Below are positions 1 through 7,838 of a DNA stretch of 64,000 bases, one piece after another. Below the pieces are notes generated by a model, which saw only the letters and a program-made list of their open reading frames with translations, was not told the DNA's origin and ran no database searches. The DNA is from Oscillospiraceae bacterium. Lineage in GTDB: Bacteria; Bacillota; Clostridia; Oscillospirales; Acutalibacteraceae. Location: assembly GCA_015065925.1 (NCBI GenBank), contig SVPL01000007.1, positions 1 through 64,000 on the forward strand, read 5' to 3'. Within the stretch, counting starts at the first letter, position 1. Each line of letters opens with the position of its first letter. The translations under genes and the position numbers were made by a program.

Positions 1-109
1 CAAACTTATCCGCGCAGATAATCTCCCTTGTCGTGGTCAATGACTTGGGCTAACGCCGGAAAACCCTTTATTTACGGGCTTTTCCTGTGTTGTTTCTATT
101 ATAACACAC
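1..109. other. Non-homologous flank next to truncated spoIVB (possible element junction)
   Basis: This stretch lies just beyond the stop codon of the SpoIVB-like ORF, where the missing C-terminal part of the peptidase should be encoded. Read on the minus strand after the last codons (GGA ATG) it runs into TGA and then sequence that does not give the expected serine motif in any frame I tried. It holds an AT-rich patch and a hairpin. The abrupt change inside a conserved codon block suggests a rearrangement or the end of an inserted element; the window edge stops me from seeing what lies beyond. The insertion reading is inference. Confidence 0.45.
58..85 (-). terminator. Hairpin beyond spoIVB stop
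   Basis: On the minus strand GGAAAAGCCC and GGGTTTTCC can pair around a 9-nt loop with one bulge. It sits about 25 bases after the spoIVB stop. There is no clear U-run after it, so terminator function is uncertain; it may be a structural part of the foreign flank. Confidence 0.3.
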
Positions 110-1210
110 TCACATTCCCTGCACTATTCCGCCTGTTTTTTGCAACAGCTCATCATCTGTAATCTTAACCACCATATTTTTGGTTACACTATTATTATGG
201 GCGATTTTTTCAATTTTGCATTTATAAAGCTTAGGTGTTGTGCCGTCTATTGTAGTTAAAATTTCTGCATCCCCTACCGAAATTTCCTGTTTAAAGGCTA
301 TTTGGGTTAAACTATTTTTTTCAAACTCCAAATCGCAATTTCCGTAAACGCCCGTATCGTTATTTATTTTAAGATTTGAAAAACATTCTTCCTTAAAGCG
401 TCCAACAAGCTCACCGGGAGCGCCCGCGCTACCTTTATCAACATCCAAAATTTCTGCCTTTACCAGTTCACCCGAATTAATGGTCAACAGCTTGCCTGTA
501 TCTACATCACAAATGCCGTGACCTAGTCCGCAAACCGTTTTAAGGGCGGGACTGTAAAAGGTTAATGTGCCTATTCCCGCGCTACTGTCACGAACCCAAA
601 TTCCCGTTTTATATTTTCCGCTTTGGTAGCATAAAGCGGGTGTAACCTTAACTGTTTTTTCTTTTTCATCGCTTATAATTTTTAAGGTAAGCTCTTTACC
701 CTTTGATGCCTCGATAATACCTGCAACATCTTCGTTGGAATAAACCTTTGTACCGTTTATGGAAATAATTAAATCCCCTTCTTTTAAACCTGCGTCCGCA
801 CCGGGGGAAACCTTACCGTTTTCGGTAGTGACCGAATCTAATCCAACAATCATAACTCCGTCGGTATAAATTTTAATTCCAAAGGGATTACCCAAAACAT
901 AAACATCTGTTTTTGAAACCACATTTACCGATGCCTGTTTTATTGGGAAAATCCCAAAGGCTTTTAATTTTACCGAATAATTTTCGTTTTTATTATTTGA
1001 AATTTTGCTTTCAATTTGACTTTCACCTGAATAAACCGCCTTTATTGGTATTTTGGAATCAAGGGTTAAATTTTCACCGCTTATAACATTAAATTCTTTA
1101 GGTAAAACGGTATTCATATAAGAAATACCGCCGATTACCATAATGCTAAATACGGTTAAAATTGTCATAAAAGCCTTAAAAACACATCCTTTATTTTTGC
1201 TTTTCCACAT
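110..1210 (-). CDS. spoIVB: SpoIVB-type S55 peptidase, truncated before the catalytic serine
   Basis: SpoIVB is the forespore-secreted serine peptidase that triggers pro-SigmaK processing by SpoIVFB. Visible here are an N-terminal membrane segment (about residues 13-32), a PDZ domain (about 105-190, with GLKEGDLIISINGTKV), and the first part of the S55 peptidase domain including the catalytic histidine in GLGHGI (His231). The ORF ends ...TGGIVQGM-stop. In the Bacillus protein this same stretch continues GMSGSP, which carries the catalytic serine, plus some 40 further residues. The product therefore lacks the nucleophile and should be inactive as encoded. It is either a pseudogene or a gene split by a mobile element. 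The RBS is weak-to-fair upstream of ATG. The family call is secure; the reason for the truncation is not. Confidence 0.85.
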   Translation of the reverse strand: MWKSKNKGCVFKAFMTILTVFSIMVIGGISYMNTVLPKEFNVISGENLTLDSKIPIKAVYSGESQIESKISNNKNENYSVKLKAFGIFPIKQASVNVVSKTDVYVLGNPFGIKIYTDGVMIVGLDSVTTENGKVSPGADAGLKEGDLIISINGTKVYSNEDVAGIIEASKGKELTLKIISDEKEKTVKVTPALCYQSGKYKTGIWVRDSSAGIGTLTFYSPALKTVCGLGHGICDVDTGKLLTINSGELVKAEILDVDKGSAGAPGELVGRFKEECFSNLKINNDTGVYGNCDLEFEKNSLTQIAFKQEISVGDAEILTTIDGTTPKLYKCKIEKIAHNNSVTKNMVVKITDDELLQKTGGIVQGM

Positions 1211-1358
1211 TTATTTCTCCTTTTGCTTGCCATAATAATATATGTACTAAAAAAGCAAATAGCAAAAGTGAAAAATACCATTTAATAAAATTTTAAGCAT
1301 TTTAAATTTAGTATTAGCTTTTGAGAATTTTTTATACAATTTTTTAAATTTCAAACCA

Positions 1359-1655
1359 TTATTCACCATAAAAGAGTCCGTTAATAACACCCTTTTTTCT
1401 GCGTTGTTTTGGCAAATAACCTTCAACCGAAATTAAAATAGAATCGTTGCCTATAACCTCTATTTTATCCCAGGGAATAATTATATCCTCTCCTCTGCCT
1501 AAAAAGCTTATCCCCTTATTTTTACCGCTTATAACAACAGAAGTTAAGGCTCCTGTTTCGGTATCAAACTCAATATCGCTGACAAAACCTACCACAGACG
1601 CATCCTTAATTGATACCACCTGTTTATCTCTAAGCTCTGCAATTCGTGCTATCAT
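1359..1655 (-). CDS. ymxH: YlmC/YmxH family PRC-barrel protein
   Basis: The 98-residue protein has the short beta-rich PRC-barrel fold pattern of the YlmC/YmxH family, which is common and often sporulation-associated in Firmicutes. Recognisable parts are the start MIARIAELRDKQVVSI, the turn GFVSDIEFD, and IIIPWDKIEVIG. It is somewhat longer than the usual 80-85 residues, with a basic KQRRKKG stretch near the C-terminus. Biochemical function is unknown. Its ribosome site GAGGTGA lies in the 3' arm of a hairpin directly upstream (separate entry), which could couple termination or folding to translation. It lies next to spoIVB on the same strand, with about 150 bases between them. Confidence 0.8.
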   Translation of the reverse strand: MIARIAELRDKQVVSIKDASVVGFVSDIEFDTETGALTSVVISGKNKGISFLGRGEDIIIPWDKIEVIGNDSILISVEGYLPKQRRKKGVINGLFYGE

Positions 1656-1660
1656 AAAAA

Positions 1661-1690
1661 ATCACCTCGCACAATTATATGCAAGGTGAT
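1661..1690 (-). promoter_or_regulatory. Hairpin containing the ymxH ribosome site
   Basis: On the minus strand ATCACCTTGC and GCGAGGTGAT form a 10-bp stem with one G-U pair around ATATAATTGT, followed by TTTTT and the ymxH ATG. The 3' arm is the Shine-Dalgarno sequence of ymxH, and the shape plus U-run also fits an intrinsic terminator for the upstream membrane-protein gene. The loop contains TATAAT. It may therefore act as terminator, RBS lock, or both. Confidence 0.55.
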
Positions 1691-1696
1691 AAAAAT

Positions 1697-2164
1697 TTAT
1701 TTGCTGATTCTATTTTGCGCTTTTGTTTTTATTATATTAATTATCCAACAAATAAAACAACAAATTATGCCTATTTGTATTGCCGTAGCAATGCTAAATA
1801 AATTAATATTAATCGGCTCCCCGAAAAATATAGTATGAGAAAAAAGTGCGACCAAGGTTGAAAAAACAAATGCCGTAACATACATAAAAACAGGGCTAAA
1901 TTTAAAAATAAGTTTGCTAATATAAGTTATTGCAGAAACCAAAACAGCAGGAATAAATGAAATAAACAAAGTGTTTAAAAGTGCCTTTGGGAACACCGAA
2001 TTATTTAAAAATAACCTTAAATAGTTTGCATAACCTGAAAAACTCGGGCTATTTGAGTTTGAAAACTCATTACAAAAAAGCAAATACAAAATCACAAAAA
2101 TCCAAACCAAAACAGTAGGAACAATAAACCAAAGCAATTGTTTTAAAACCTTCACATTAAACAC
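1697..2164 (-). CDS. Small four-helix membrane protein of unknown function
   Basis: The 155-residue protein is very hydrophobic, with about four membrane helices (near residues 8-31, 60-85, 88-112 and 124-146) and a basic C-terminal tail. I do not recognise the family. The N-terminal half, with YANYLRLFLNN and PKALLNTLFIS, resembles the beginning of MalF/UgpA-type sugar ABC permeases, but the protein is far too short and lacks the EAA loop, so I do not call it a permease. It stands alone between ftsH (terminator in between) and ymxH. The start ATG has the upstream site AGAAGGTGTTTA. Confidence 0.6.
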   Translation of the reverse strand: MFNVKVLKQLLWFIVPTVLVWIFVILYLLFCNEFSNSNSPSFSGYANYLRLFLNNSVFPKALLNTLFISFIPAVLVSAITYISKLIFKFSPVFMYVTAFVFSTLVALFSHTIFFGEPININLFSIATAIQIGIICCFICWIINIIKTKAQNRISK

Positions 2165-2226
2165 CTTCTAATAACCATATTAACAGTTAAATTATACCAT
2201 AAAGCAAAATTTTTGTCAAACAAAAT

Positions 2227-2249
2227 AAGCCTCCCTATAAGAGAGGCTT
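2227..2249 (-). terminator. Terminator after ftsH
   Basis: AAGCCTC and GAGGCTT form a 7-bp stem extended by partial pairs just after the ftsH stop; on the minus strand it is followed by a T-rich stretch (ATTTTGTTTG). It probably ends the rnj-to-ftsH operon. Confidence 0.7.
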
Positions 2250-2264
2250 AAATTAAAAGATATA

Positions 2265-4142
2265 TTAATTTTCTTCGGTAGAGCCGATTGCAAGATTATC
2301 CTCGCTTTGCTCCATGAGCTTAGCAAACTCTTCACCGCTGATTTTCTCTTTGTTATAAAGCTCTTTAGCAATAAGATGGAGCTTAGAAATATCATTCTCT
2401 AAAATTTCTACTGCCTTTGCGTACTGAGTAGAAATAATTGAATTAATTTCGGCATCAATCTCGGCGGCAATTTTCTCTGAATAGTTGGGAGTGGATGAGA
2501 AATCTCTGCCAAGGAATACTTCATTGTTATCGGTACCATAGGTAACGGGGCCGAGTTTTTCACTCATACCATACTTAGTAACCATTTTTCTGGCAATATC
2601 GGTAGCACGCTGCATATCGTTAGATGCACCAGTGCAAATATCCGACTGAGTAATCTGTTCTGCGGCACGACCACCAAGCATAGAACAAATTTCTTCCAAA
2701 AGATAACGCTTGGAAATGTGGCCCTTTTCCTCGGTAGGAATATACATTGTATAACCCGCCGCCATACCTCTTGGAATGATTGAGATTTGATGAACGGGGT
2801 CCTGAGTTTCAAGATGATATGAAACAATTGCGTGACCTGCTTCGTGGTAGGAAGTGATAAGCTTATCTCTATCCTTAATAACGTGAGATTTTTTCTCGGT
2901 ACCCATTACAACCTTAATGGTGGCTTCTTCAACATTCTCCTGAGTAATAGCCTTAAGATTTTGACGGGCGGCAAGCAAAGCAGCCTCATTAAGAAGGTTT
3001 TCAAGGTCTGCGCCCGTAAAGCCTGCAGTAGACTGAGCGATGGTTTTAAGGCTAACATCGGGGCCTAACGGCTTTCCTCTTGCGTGAACCTTAAGAATTT
3101 CCTCACGTCCCTTAACATCGGGATAATTTACTGTAATTTGACGGTCGAAACGACCGGGACGAAGCAAGGCTCTATCCAAAATATCGGGGCGGTTGGTTGC
3201 GGCGATAACAATAACACCTTCGTTAGCACCAAAGCCATCCATTTCAACAAGCAACTGGTTAAGGGTTTGCTCACGCTCATCGTGACCGCCGCCAAGACCT
3301 GCGCCACGCTGACGACCAACAGCATCTATTTCATCAATAAACACAATAGAGGGCGCTGATTTTTTTGCTTGGTCAAAAAGGTCGCGAACACGGGATGCGC
3401 CAACACCTACGAACATTTCAACAAAATCGGAACCCGAAATTGAGAAGAACGGAACATTTGCCTCACCTGCTACAGCACGAGCAAGAAGGGTTTTACCCGT
3501 TCCGGGAGGGCCAACAAGCAATACGCCCTTTGGAATTCTGGCGCCAAGCTCGTTGAATTTAGCAGGTTCTTTAAGGAAGTCAACAAGCTCCTGCATTTCC
3601 TCTTTTTCTTCATCGGCACCCGCAACATCAACAAATGTTGTTTTGCGCTTATCATCGGCGCGTTTAAACTTAGCCTTACCGAAGGAAAGAGATTTATCGG
3701 CACCCATTGAAGCGTTCATCTTACGCATTACAATAATCATAAGAACAACGCCTGCGCCAATAACCAAAATTGTAGGCAATAAGTTGCTTAACCAAGCAGT
3801 TTCATTACCACGCTTATAGTCATATTTAATAAGCTTGGTTTCATCCTTAGCATTTTTGGCATTATGCTCTAAAACAAAATCGTTAACATCATTCCAAAAA
3901 ATGCTGGGATCGGCAATGGTGTATTTATAGGTTTTGCTGTCGGCACGCTTTGTATATTTAAGCTCACCGCTATAAAGATTAAGCTCATACTCCGAAATTT
4001 CGTTGTTTCTAACCATTTCAACAATTTCATAATACTTTGTTTTAACGGCAGGCTCAGTCATTTTTATTATAAAAAGTGAACCGACACATAAAACAATAGG
4101 AATTGTGATGTAAATTAGAATATTTTTGAGTTTACTGTTCAA
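2265..4142 (-). CDS. ftsH: ATP-dependent zinc metalloprotease FtsH
   Basis: FtsH is the membrane-anchored AAA+ protease that degrades misfolded membrane proteins and selected regulators. The 625-residue product has two N-terminal membrane helices (about 8-27 and 118-140) bracketing an extracytoplasmic domain. The AAA domain follows, with Walker A GPPGTGKT (211-218), Walker B IVFIDEID and the second region of homology [20 protein letters not shown]. The M41 peptidase domain has the zinc motif HEAGH (435-439). Length and domain order are normal. It is the last gene of the rnj-gdpP-rplI-dnaB-tilS-hpt-ftsH series; hpt-ftsH adjacency with tilS is classic in Firmicutes. Confidence 0.97.
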   Translation of the reverse strand: MNSKLKNILIYITIPIVLCVGSLFIIKMTEPAVKTKYYEIVEMVRNNEISEYELNLYSGELKYTKRADSKTYKYTIADPSIFWNDVNDFVLEHNAKNAKDETKLIKYDYKRGNETAWLSNLLPTILVIGAGVVLMIIVMRKMNASMGADKSLSFGKAKFKRADDKRKTTFVDVAGADEEKEEMQELVDFLKEPAKFNELGARIPKGVLLVGPPGTGKTLLARAVAGEANVPFFSISGSDFVEMFVGVGASRVRDLFDQAKKSAPSIVFIDEIDAVGRQRGAGLGGGHDEREQTLNQLLVEMDGFGANEGVIVIAATNRPDILDRALLRPGRFDRQITVNYPDVKGREEILKVHARGKPLGPDVSLKTIAQSTAGFTGADLENLLNEAALLAARQNLKAITQENVEEATIKVVMGTEKKSHVIKDRDKLITSYHEAGHAIVSYHLETQDPVHQISIIPRGMAAGYTMYIPTEEKGHISKRYLLEEICSMLGGRAAEQITQSDICTGASNDMQRATDIARKMVTKYGMSEKLGPVTYGTDNNEVFLGRDFSSTPNYSEKIAAEIDAEINSIISTQYAKAVEILENDISKLHLIAKELYNKEKISGEEFAKLMEQSEDNLAIGSTEEN

Positions 4143-4161
4143 TTGCTAAATTCCTCCTGAA

Positions 4162-4704
4162 TTACATATATATTTCGGGCTTTATAACCCCTACATACGA
4201 TAAATTGCGATATTTTTCCGCATAATCCAAGCCGTAGCCTACAATAAATGCATCGGGGATAACAGCGCCAACATAATCTGCGGTAATATCGGCGGTGCGA
4301 CGCTCGGGCTTATCGAAAAATGTGCAAATTTTAAGAGATTTTGGACTTCTCATTTCAAGCATTGCTTTTAACTGAGAAAGGGTATTTCCGCTATCCAAAA
4401 TATCTTCAATTATTAAAACATCATAATCCTTAATGTCAATTGATAAATCCTTTAAAACTCTTACAACACCACTTGAACGGGTTGAGCTTCCGTAAGAGGA
4501 TAACGCCATAAATTCAATATTGCAGGGTATTGTGAGTTCACGCATAAGATCTGCCATAAAAACAACTGACCCTTTAAGTATGCCCACTAAAAGCAAATTT
4601 TTATCTTTATAATCATTAGAAATTTCCGCACCTAATCTGGTTACAATTTCTTTAATTTGCTCTTTTGAAAATAATACTTTTTCAATATCTTCATGCATTG
4701 ACAT
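4162..4704 (-). CDS. hpt: Hypoxanthine phosphoribosyltransferase
   Basis: This enzyme salvages hypoxanthine (and usually guanine) to IMP/GMP using PRPP in the cytosol. The 180-residue size is typical. The PRPP-binding loop is visible in DVLIIEDILDSGNTL, and the phosphate/metal loop in LLLVGILKGSVVFMADLMR. It starts 3 bases after tilS and is followed 19 bases on by ftsH, the standard tilS-hpt-ftsH arrangement, so it is co-transcribed. Confidence 0.96.
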   Translation of the reverse strand: MSMHEDIEKVLFSKEQIKEIVTRLGAEISNDYKDKNLLLVGILKGSVVFMADLMRELTIPCNIEFMALSSYGSSTRSSGVVRVLKDLSIDIKDYDVLIIEDILDSGNTLSQLKAMLEMRSPKSLKICTFFDKPERRTADITADYVGAVIPDAFIVGYGLDYAEKYRNLSYVGVIKPEIYM

Positions 4705-4707
4705 AAT

Positions 4708-6018
4708 TTACTGTCCCCCATTTACTGTTTTTAAAACCTTAAAAACAAGAACTTTTTTTGTTTGTTCATCAATTTTAACCTTTTGGTCGGCTCCTACTTT
4801 ATAGCACCAGACAATGCCTCTGTCATCCGCTACAACGGGAGACTTATCACGCAGATTTACACTTATATCAGCTTCGGCTTGTAAACGGCGAACGGGTTTT
4901 GAAAGCCCCCGACCTACAGGACTCATTCTATCCTCCGCCATTCTTGTTCTGATTACCAACTTGCCAACTATTTTATCATAATCAATTGCGTTTTTTAATA
5001 ACAATTTGTTAATTTTAAGGTCATTTACAAATTTTTCTTTGGAAATAACCTCAGTTTCAACAGAAAAATCGCAAGCTTCATCCTTTAAAACATAAAAATA
5101 CCCTTTACTTACCTTTGCATAAAAGCCACCAAACAGCTCAACCGAATTTACTTTTTTGTTCAATAAGTCAAGCATTAAATTAATATGCAAATTATCGGGA
5201 TACCTTTTGGTAATTCCATAAACAAAATCAGTTAAAACCCGTGCTGTTAAAGCACTATGAGCCGTTATAAGCGGTTGCACCTTCAAGGAATTTGGTTCTT
5301 TGAAAGACTGAGTTAAAAGCTCATTAGCCTGCTGCTCTAAAAAATCGTTATCATTTTTTAAAAGATTTAAATTTCTAACAGAAACCGAAACCAGCTCGGG
5401 CGAAATTTCTTTTAAAAGAGGAATAACATTATTTCTGATTTTATTGCGTGTATATTCATTTGAAAGATTTGTACTATCGGTCACATATTGTAGATTGTTT
5501 TGTTTAATGTAATCTAAAATATCCTTTTTTGAGCACTCGTTAAGAAGCCTGATAAATTTACCGCGAACATCGGGTATACCTGTTAACCCCTTAAGACCTG
5601 TGCCGCGACAAAAATTTATTAAAAAGGTTTCTAAGGAATCGTCAGCATTATGTGCCGTAGCGATGTACTGAACATCAAGCCCATCAAAAACTTCATATCT
5701 AAGTCTTCGTGCGGCAAGCTCAATGCTTTCGCCCTTGTTTGCCTCGGTTAAAACCGAAACTTCGGCAACCTTTAGCGGTATATTTAGTTCTTGGCAAAGG
5801 TCAACACAAAAATCGGCATCACGCTTTGCCTCCTCACCGCGTATATTATGATTAATATGAACCGCCGAAAGCTCAAACCCAAAGGATTTTTTTAGAGTGC
5901 TTAATATATGTAATAAGCAAACCGAATCTGCGCCGCCTGAAAGAGCAACACAAATGCTTTCAGGCTTATTACAAAGCCTGAAAATGGCATTTTCTACATT
6001 ATTTTTAATGTTCTTCAT
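4708..6018 (-). CDS. tilS: tRNA(Ile)-lysidine synthase
   Basis: TilS uses ATP and lysine to turn the wobble cytidine of the CAU-anticodon tRNA-Ile into lysidine. The PP-loop motif SGGADS sits about residues 27-32, followed by HINHNIRGEEAKRDADFC and the TAHNADDSLET segment; the C-terminal part has the TilS-specific RPVRRLQAEADI-like stretch. The ORF track starts 48 codons upstream inside dnaB, but that extension (MLKTPTLRM...) is only the dnaB sequence in another frame. The start chosen here is the ATG before KNIKNNVENAIF, giving 436 residues and a 14-bp overlap with dnaB, so translation is probably coupled. Confidence 0.93.
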   Translation of the reverse strand: MKNIKNNVENAIFRLCNKPESICVALSGGADSVCLLHILSTLKKSFGFELSAVHINHNIRGEEAKRDADFCVDLCQELNIPLKVAEVSVLTEANKGESIELAARRLRYEVFDGLDVQYIATAHNADDSLETFLINFCRGTGLKGLTGIPDVRGKFIRLLNECSKKDILDYIKQNNLQYVTDSTNLSNEYTRNKIRNNVIPLLKEISPELVSVSVRNLNLLKNDNDFLEQQANELLTQSFKEPNSLKVQPLITAHSALTARVLTDFVYGITKRYPDNLHINLMLDLLNKKVNSVELFGGFYAKVSKGYFYVLKDEACDFSVETEVISKEKFVNDLKINKLLLKNAIDYDKIVGKLVIRTRMAEDRMSPVGRGLSKPVRRLQAEADISVNLRDKSPVVADDRGIVWCYKVGADQKVKIDEQTKKVLVFKVLKTVNGGQ

Positions 6019-7390
6019 ATCCTGTAGCCTGTGAAGTAAAACGAGTAAACTGACCGTCCCAATAAAGAGGAATTGTTTTACATTCGCCGTGACGGTTTTT
6101 AGCAACAATACACTCTGCCTTGTTGGGATCTGCAACATTCTCAGGGTCGGTGTTTTCAGCATCGTAATACTTTTCTCTGTAAAGGAATAAAACTATATCT
6201 GCATCCTGCTCAATAGAACCTGAATCACGAAGGTCAGAAAGCTGAGGCTTATGAGATTTGACATTTTTACCCTCGGTTCCACGGCTAAGCTGAGCGCAGG
6301 CAATAACAGGAACTCTTAACTCTTTTGCCATAATTTTAAGATTACGGGTAATATCTGAAACCTCTTGCACACGGCTTTCTTTTACGGTTGCCGAATGCAT
6401 AAGACCTAAATAGTCGATTATAACAAGGTCAACATCACCCAAGCGTCTGAGCTTCGCCTTCATCTCAGGTACTGTGATAGAAGGTGTTTCGTCTAAATAC
6501 ATTTGAGTTTTTGAAAGCTGTTCTGCAGCCATTGCAAGTCTTGTCCATTCGTCATTTGTCATTAATGATGAATCCCTTAGATGACTGCTTTCAATCGCCG
6601 CCTCATTAGAAAGCAAACGCTGAGCCAACTGGTCACGGGACATTTCAAGAGAGAAAAAGCAAACTCTTTTACCGCCGTTAACCGCAACATTTCGCGCAAT
6701 ATTAAGGGCGAATGAGGTTTTACCCATACCAGGACGGGCGCCTAAAATAATAAGGTCAGATTTATTAAGTCCCGTAAGGGTTTTATCAAGCTCAGAAATA
6801 CCGCAAGGAATACCAACATAGTCATTATGGGTTTCGGGATCGGCAACCTTCATAAGTCTGTCGTAGGTTTCGTTAACTATAACATCCTTAATTAAAACAA
6901 GGTCTCCGCTATTTCTACCCTGTCTGATTTCGTAAATTCTTTGCTCTGCTTTATCAAGCAAATCTCCTGAATTTTCGGTATTTTCATTAATATCCTTAAT
7001 AATATTTTGCGCCGCCTTCATAAGGGCGCGGGTAATGTGCTTATCCTTAACAATTGCTATGTAATTTTCTAAATTAGCCGTTGTAGGAACACATTGTACC
7101 AACTGTGTGAGATATGATTTGCCGCCTGCGTCATCATATACCCCGTCACTTTTAAGGCGTTCCAAAAGGGTAATAAAATCTATTGGAACATTGGTTTCAT
7201 ACATTCTGGTCAGGGTTGAATAAATCTTTTGATGATTTTCTATGTAGAAGTAATCGGGCTTAATCATAGTTTGAACAAGATTCAAACAAGAAGGATCTAT
7301 GATAATAGAGCCAATTACCGATTGTTCGGCTTCCACCGAAAAAGGCATATTCCCCTCGCCAAAAATATCAATGCCGTTATTTGATTCCAT
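6005..7390 (-). CDS. dnaB: Replicative DNA helicase DnaB
   Basis: The hexameric helicase that unwinds DNA at the replication fork. The 461-residue protein has the helical N-terminal primase-interaction domain beginning near MPFSVEAEQSVIGSI, and the RecA-like C-terminal ATPase with Walker A GARPGMGKTS and the Walker B-like VDLVIIDYLGLM. The ending with QDADIVLFLYRE and IVAKNRHGECKTI is family-typical. No intein or extension is seen. It follows rplI by 6 bases and overlaps tilS. In Bacillus the orthologue is called dnaC. Confidence 0.96.
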   Translation of the reverse strand: MESNNGIDIFGEGNMPFSVEAEQSVIGSIIIDPSCLNLVQTMIKPDYFYIENHQKIYSTLTRMYETNVPIDFITLLERLKSDGVYDDAGGKSYLTQLVQCVPTTANLENYIAIVKDKHITRALMKAAQNIIKDINENTENSGDLLDKAEQRIYEIRQGRNSGDLVLIKDVIVNETYDRLMKVADPETHNDYVGIPCGISELDKTLTGLNKSDLIILGARPGMGKTSFALNIARNVAVNGGKRVCFFSLEMSRDQLAQRLLSNEAAIESSHLRDSSLMTNDEWTRLAMAAEQLSKTQMYLDETPSITVPEMKAKLRRLGDVDLVIIDYLGLMHSATVKESRVQEVSDITRNLKIMAKELRVPVIACAQLSRGTEGKNVKSHKPQLSDLRDSGSIEQDADIVLFLYREKYYDAENTDPENVADPNKAECIVAKNRHGECKTIPLYWDGQFTRFTSQATGYEEH

Positions 7391-7396
7391 AATAAA

Positions 7397-7837
7397 TTAT
7401 TCCTTTACAATAACCTGCATTTTTGCAACTATGCCGTTATAAAGCTTAATTTCAGCGGTATATTCGCCAAATTGCTTAATATCTGCAACCTGCATTTTTC
7501 TGCGGTCTACGGTAATACCAAACTGTTTTCCGATTTCCGCTGCGATTTCTTTAGATGTAACTGCGCCGAATAATTTACCCGAAGCTCCTGCTTTGGCAAT
7601 AATTTCTACATTTTTACCGTTTAATTTAGCTGCAATTTCTTCTGCCGCCTTCTTTTCCTCGGCAATGTGATGTGCCTTGGCTTCTTCACGGTTTTTAAGT
7701 TCATTCATAGCAGTAGCATTGGCTTCAACCGCAAGCTTTTTAGGGAACAAAAAGTTTCTTGCATAACCGTCTGAAACATTGCAAAGTTCACCTTTTTTTC
7801 CGTGACCTTTAACATCTGCTAATAATACAACCTTCAT
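7397..7837 (-). CDS. rplI: Large ribosomal subunit protein bL9
   Basis: bL9 binds 23S rRNA near the L1 stalk base. The protein begins [17 protein letters not shown] and continues [16 protein letters not shown], the conserved N-terminal RNA-binding domain, followed by the long connecting helix and C-terminal domain (146 residues in all). The ORF track begins 11 codons earlier; I chose this ATG because GAGGAGG lies 8 bases upstream, and the L9 family starts exactly here. That ribosome site is made from the last codons of gdpP, so the two genes are translationally linked. Confidence 0.95.
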   Translation of the reverse strand: MKVVLLADVKGHGKKGELCNVSDGYARNFLFPKKLAVEANATAMNELKNREEAKAHHIAEEKKAAEEIAAKLNGKNVEIIAKAGASGKLFGAVTSKEIAAEIGKQFGITVDRRKMQVADIKQFGEYTAEIKLYNGIVAKMQVIVKE

Positions 7838-7838
7838 T

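Noticed and set aside
3084-3359. Plus-strand ORF opposite ftsH (91 aa), with similar ones at 2832 and 3553
   Set aside because: Lies fully inside the conserved ftsH reading frame, no ribosome site, composition typical of an antisense shadow.
6019-6162. N-terminal extension of tilS in the ORF track
   Set aside because: The extra 48 residues come from reading dnaB codons in another frame and have no TilS similarity.
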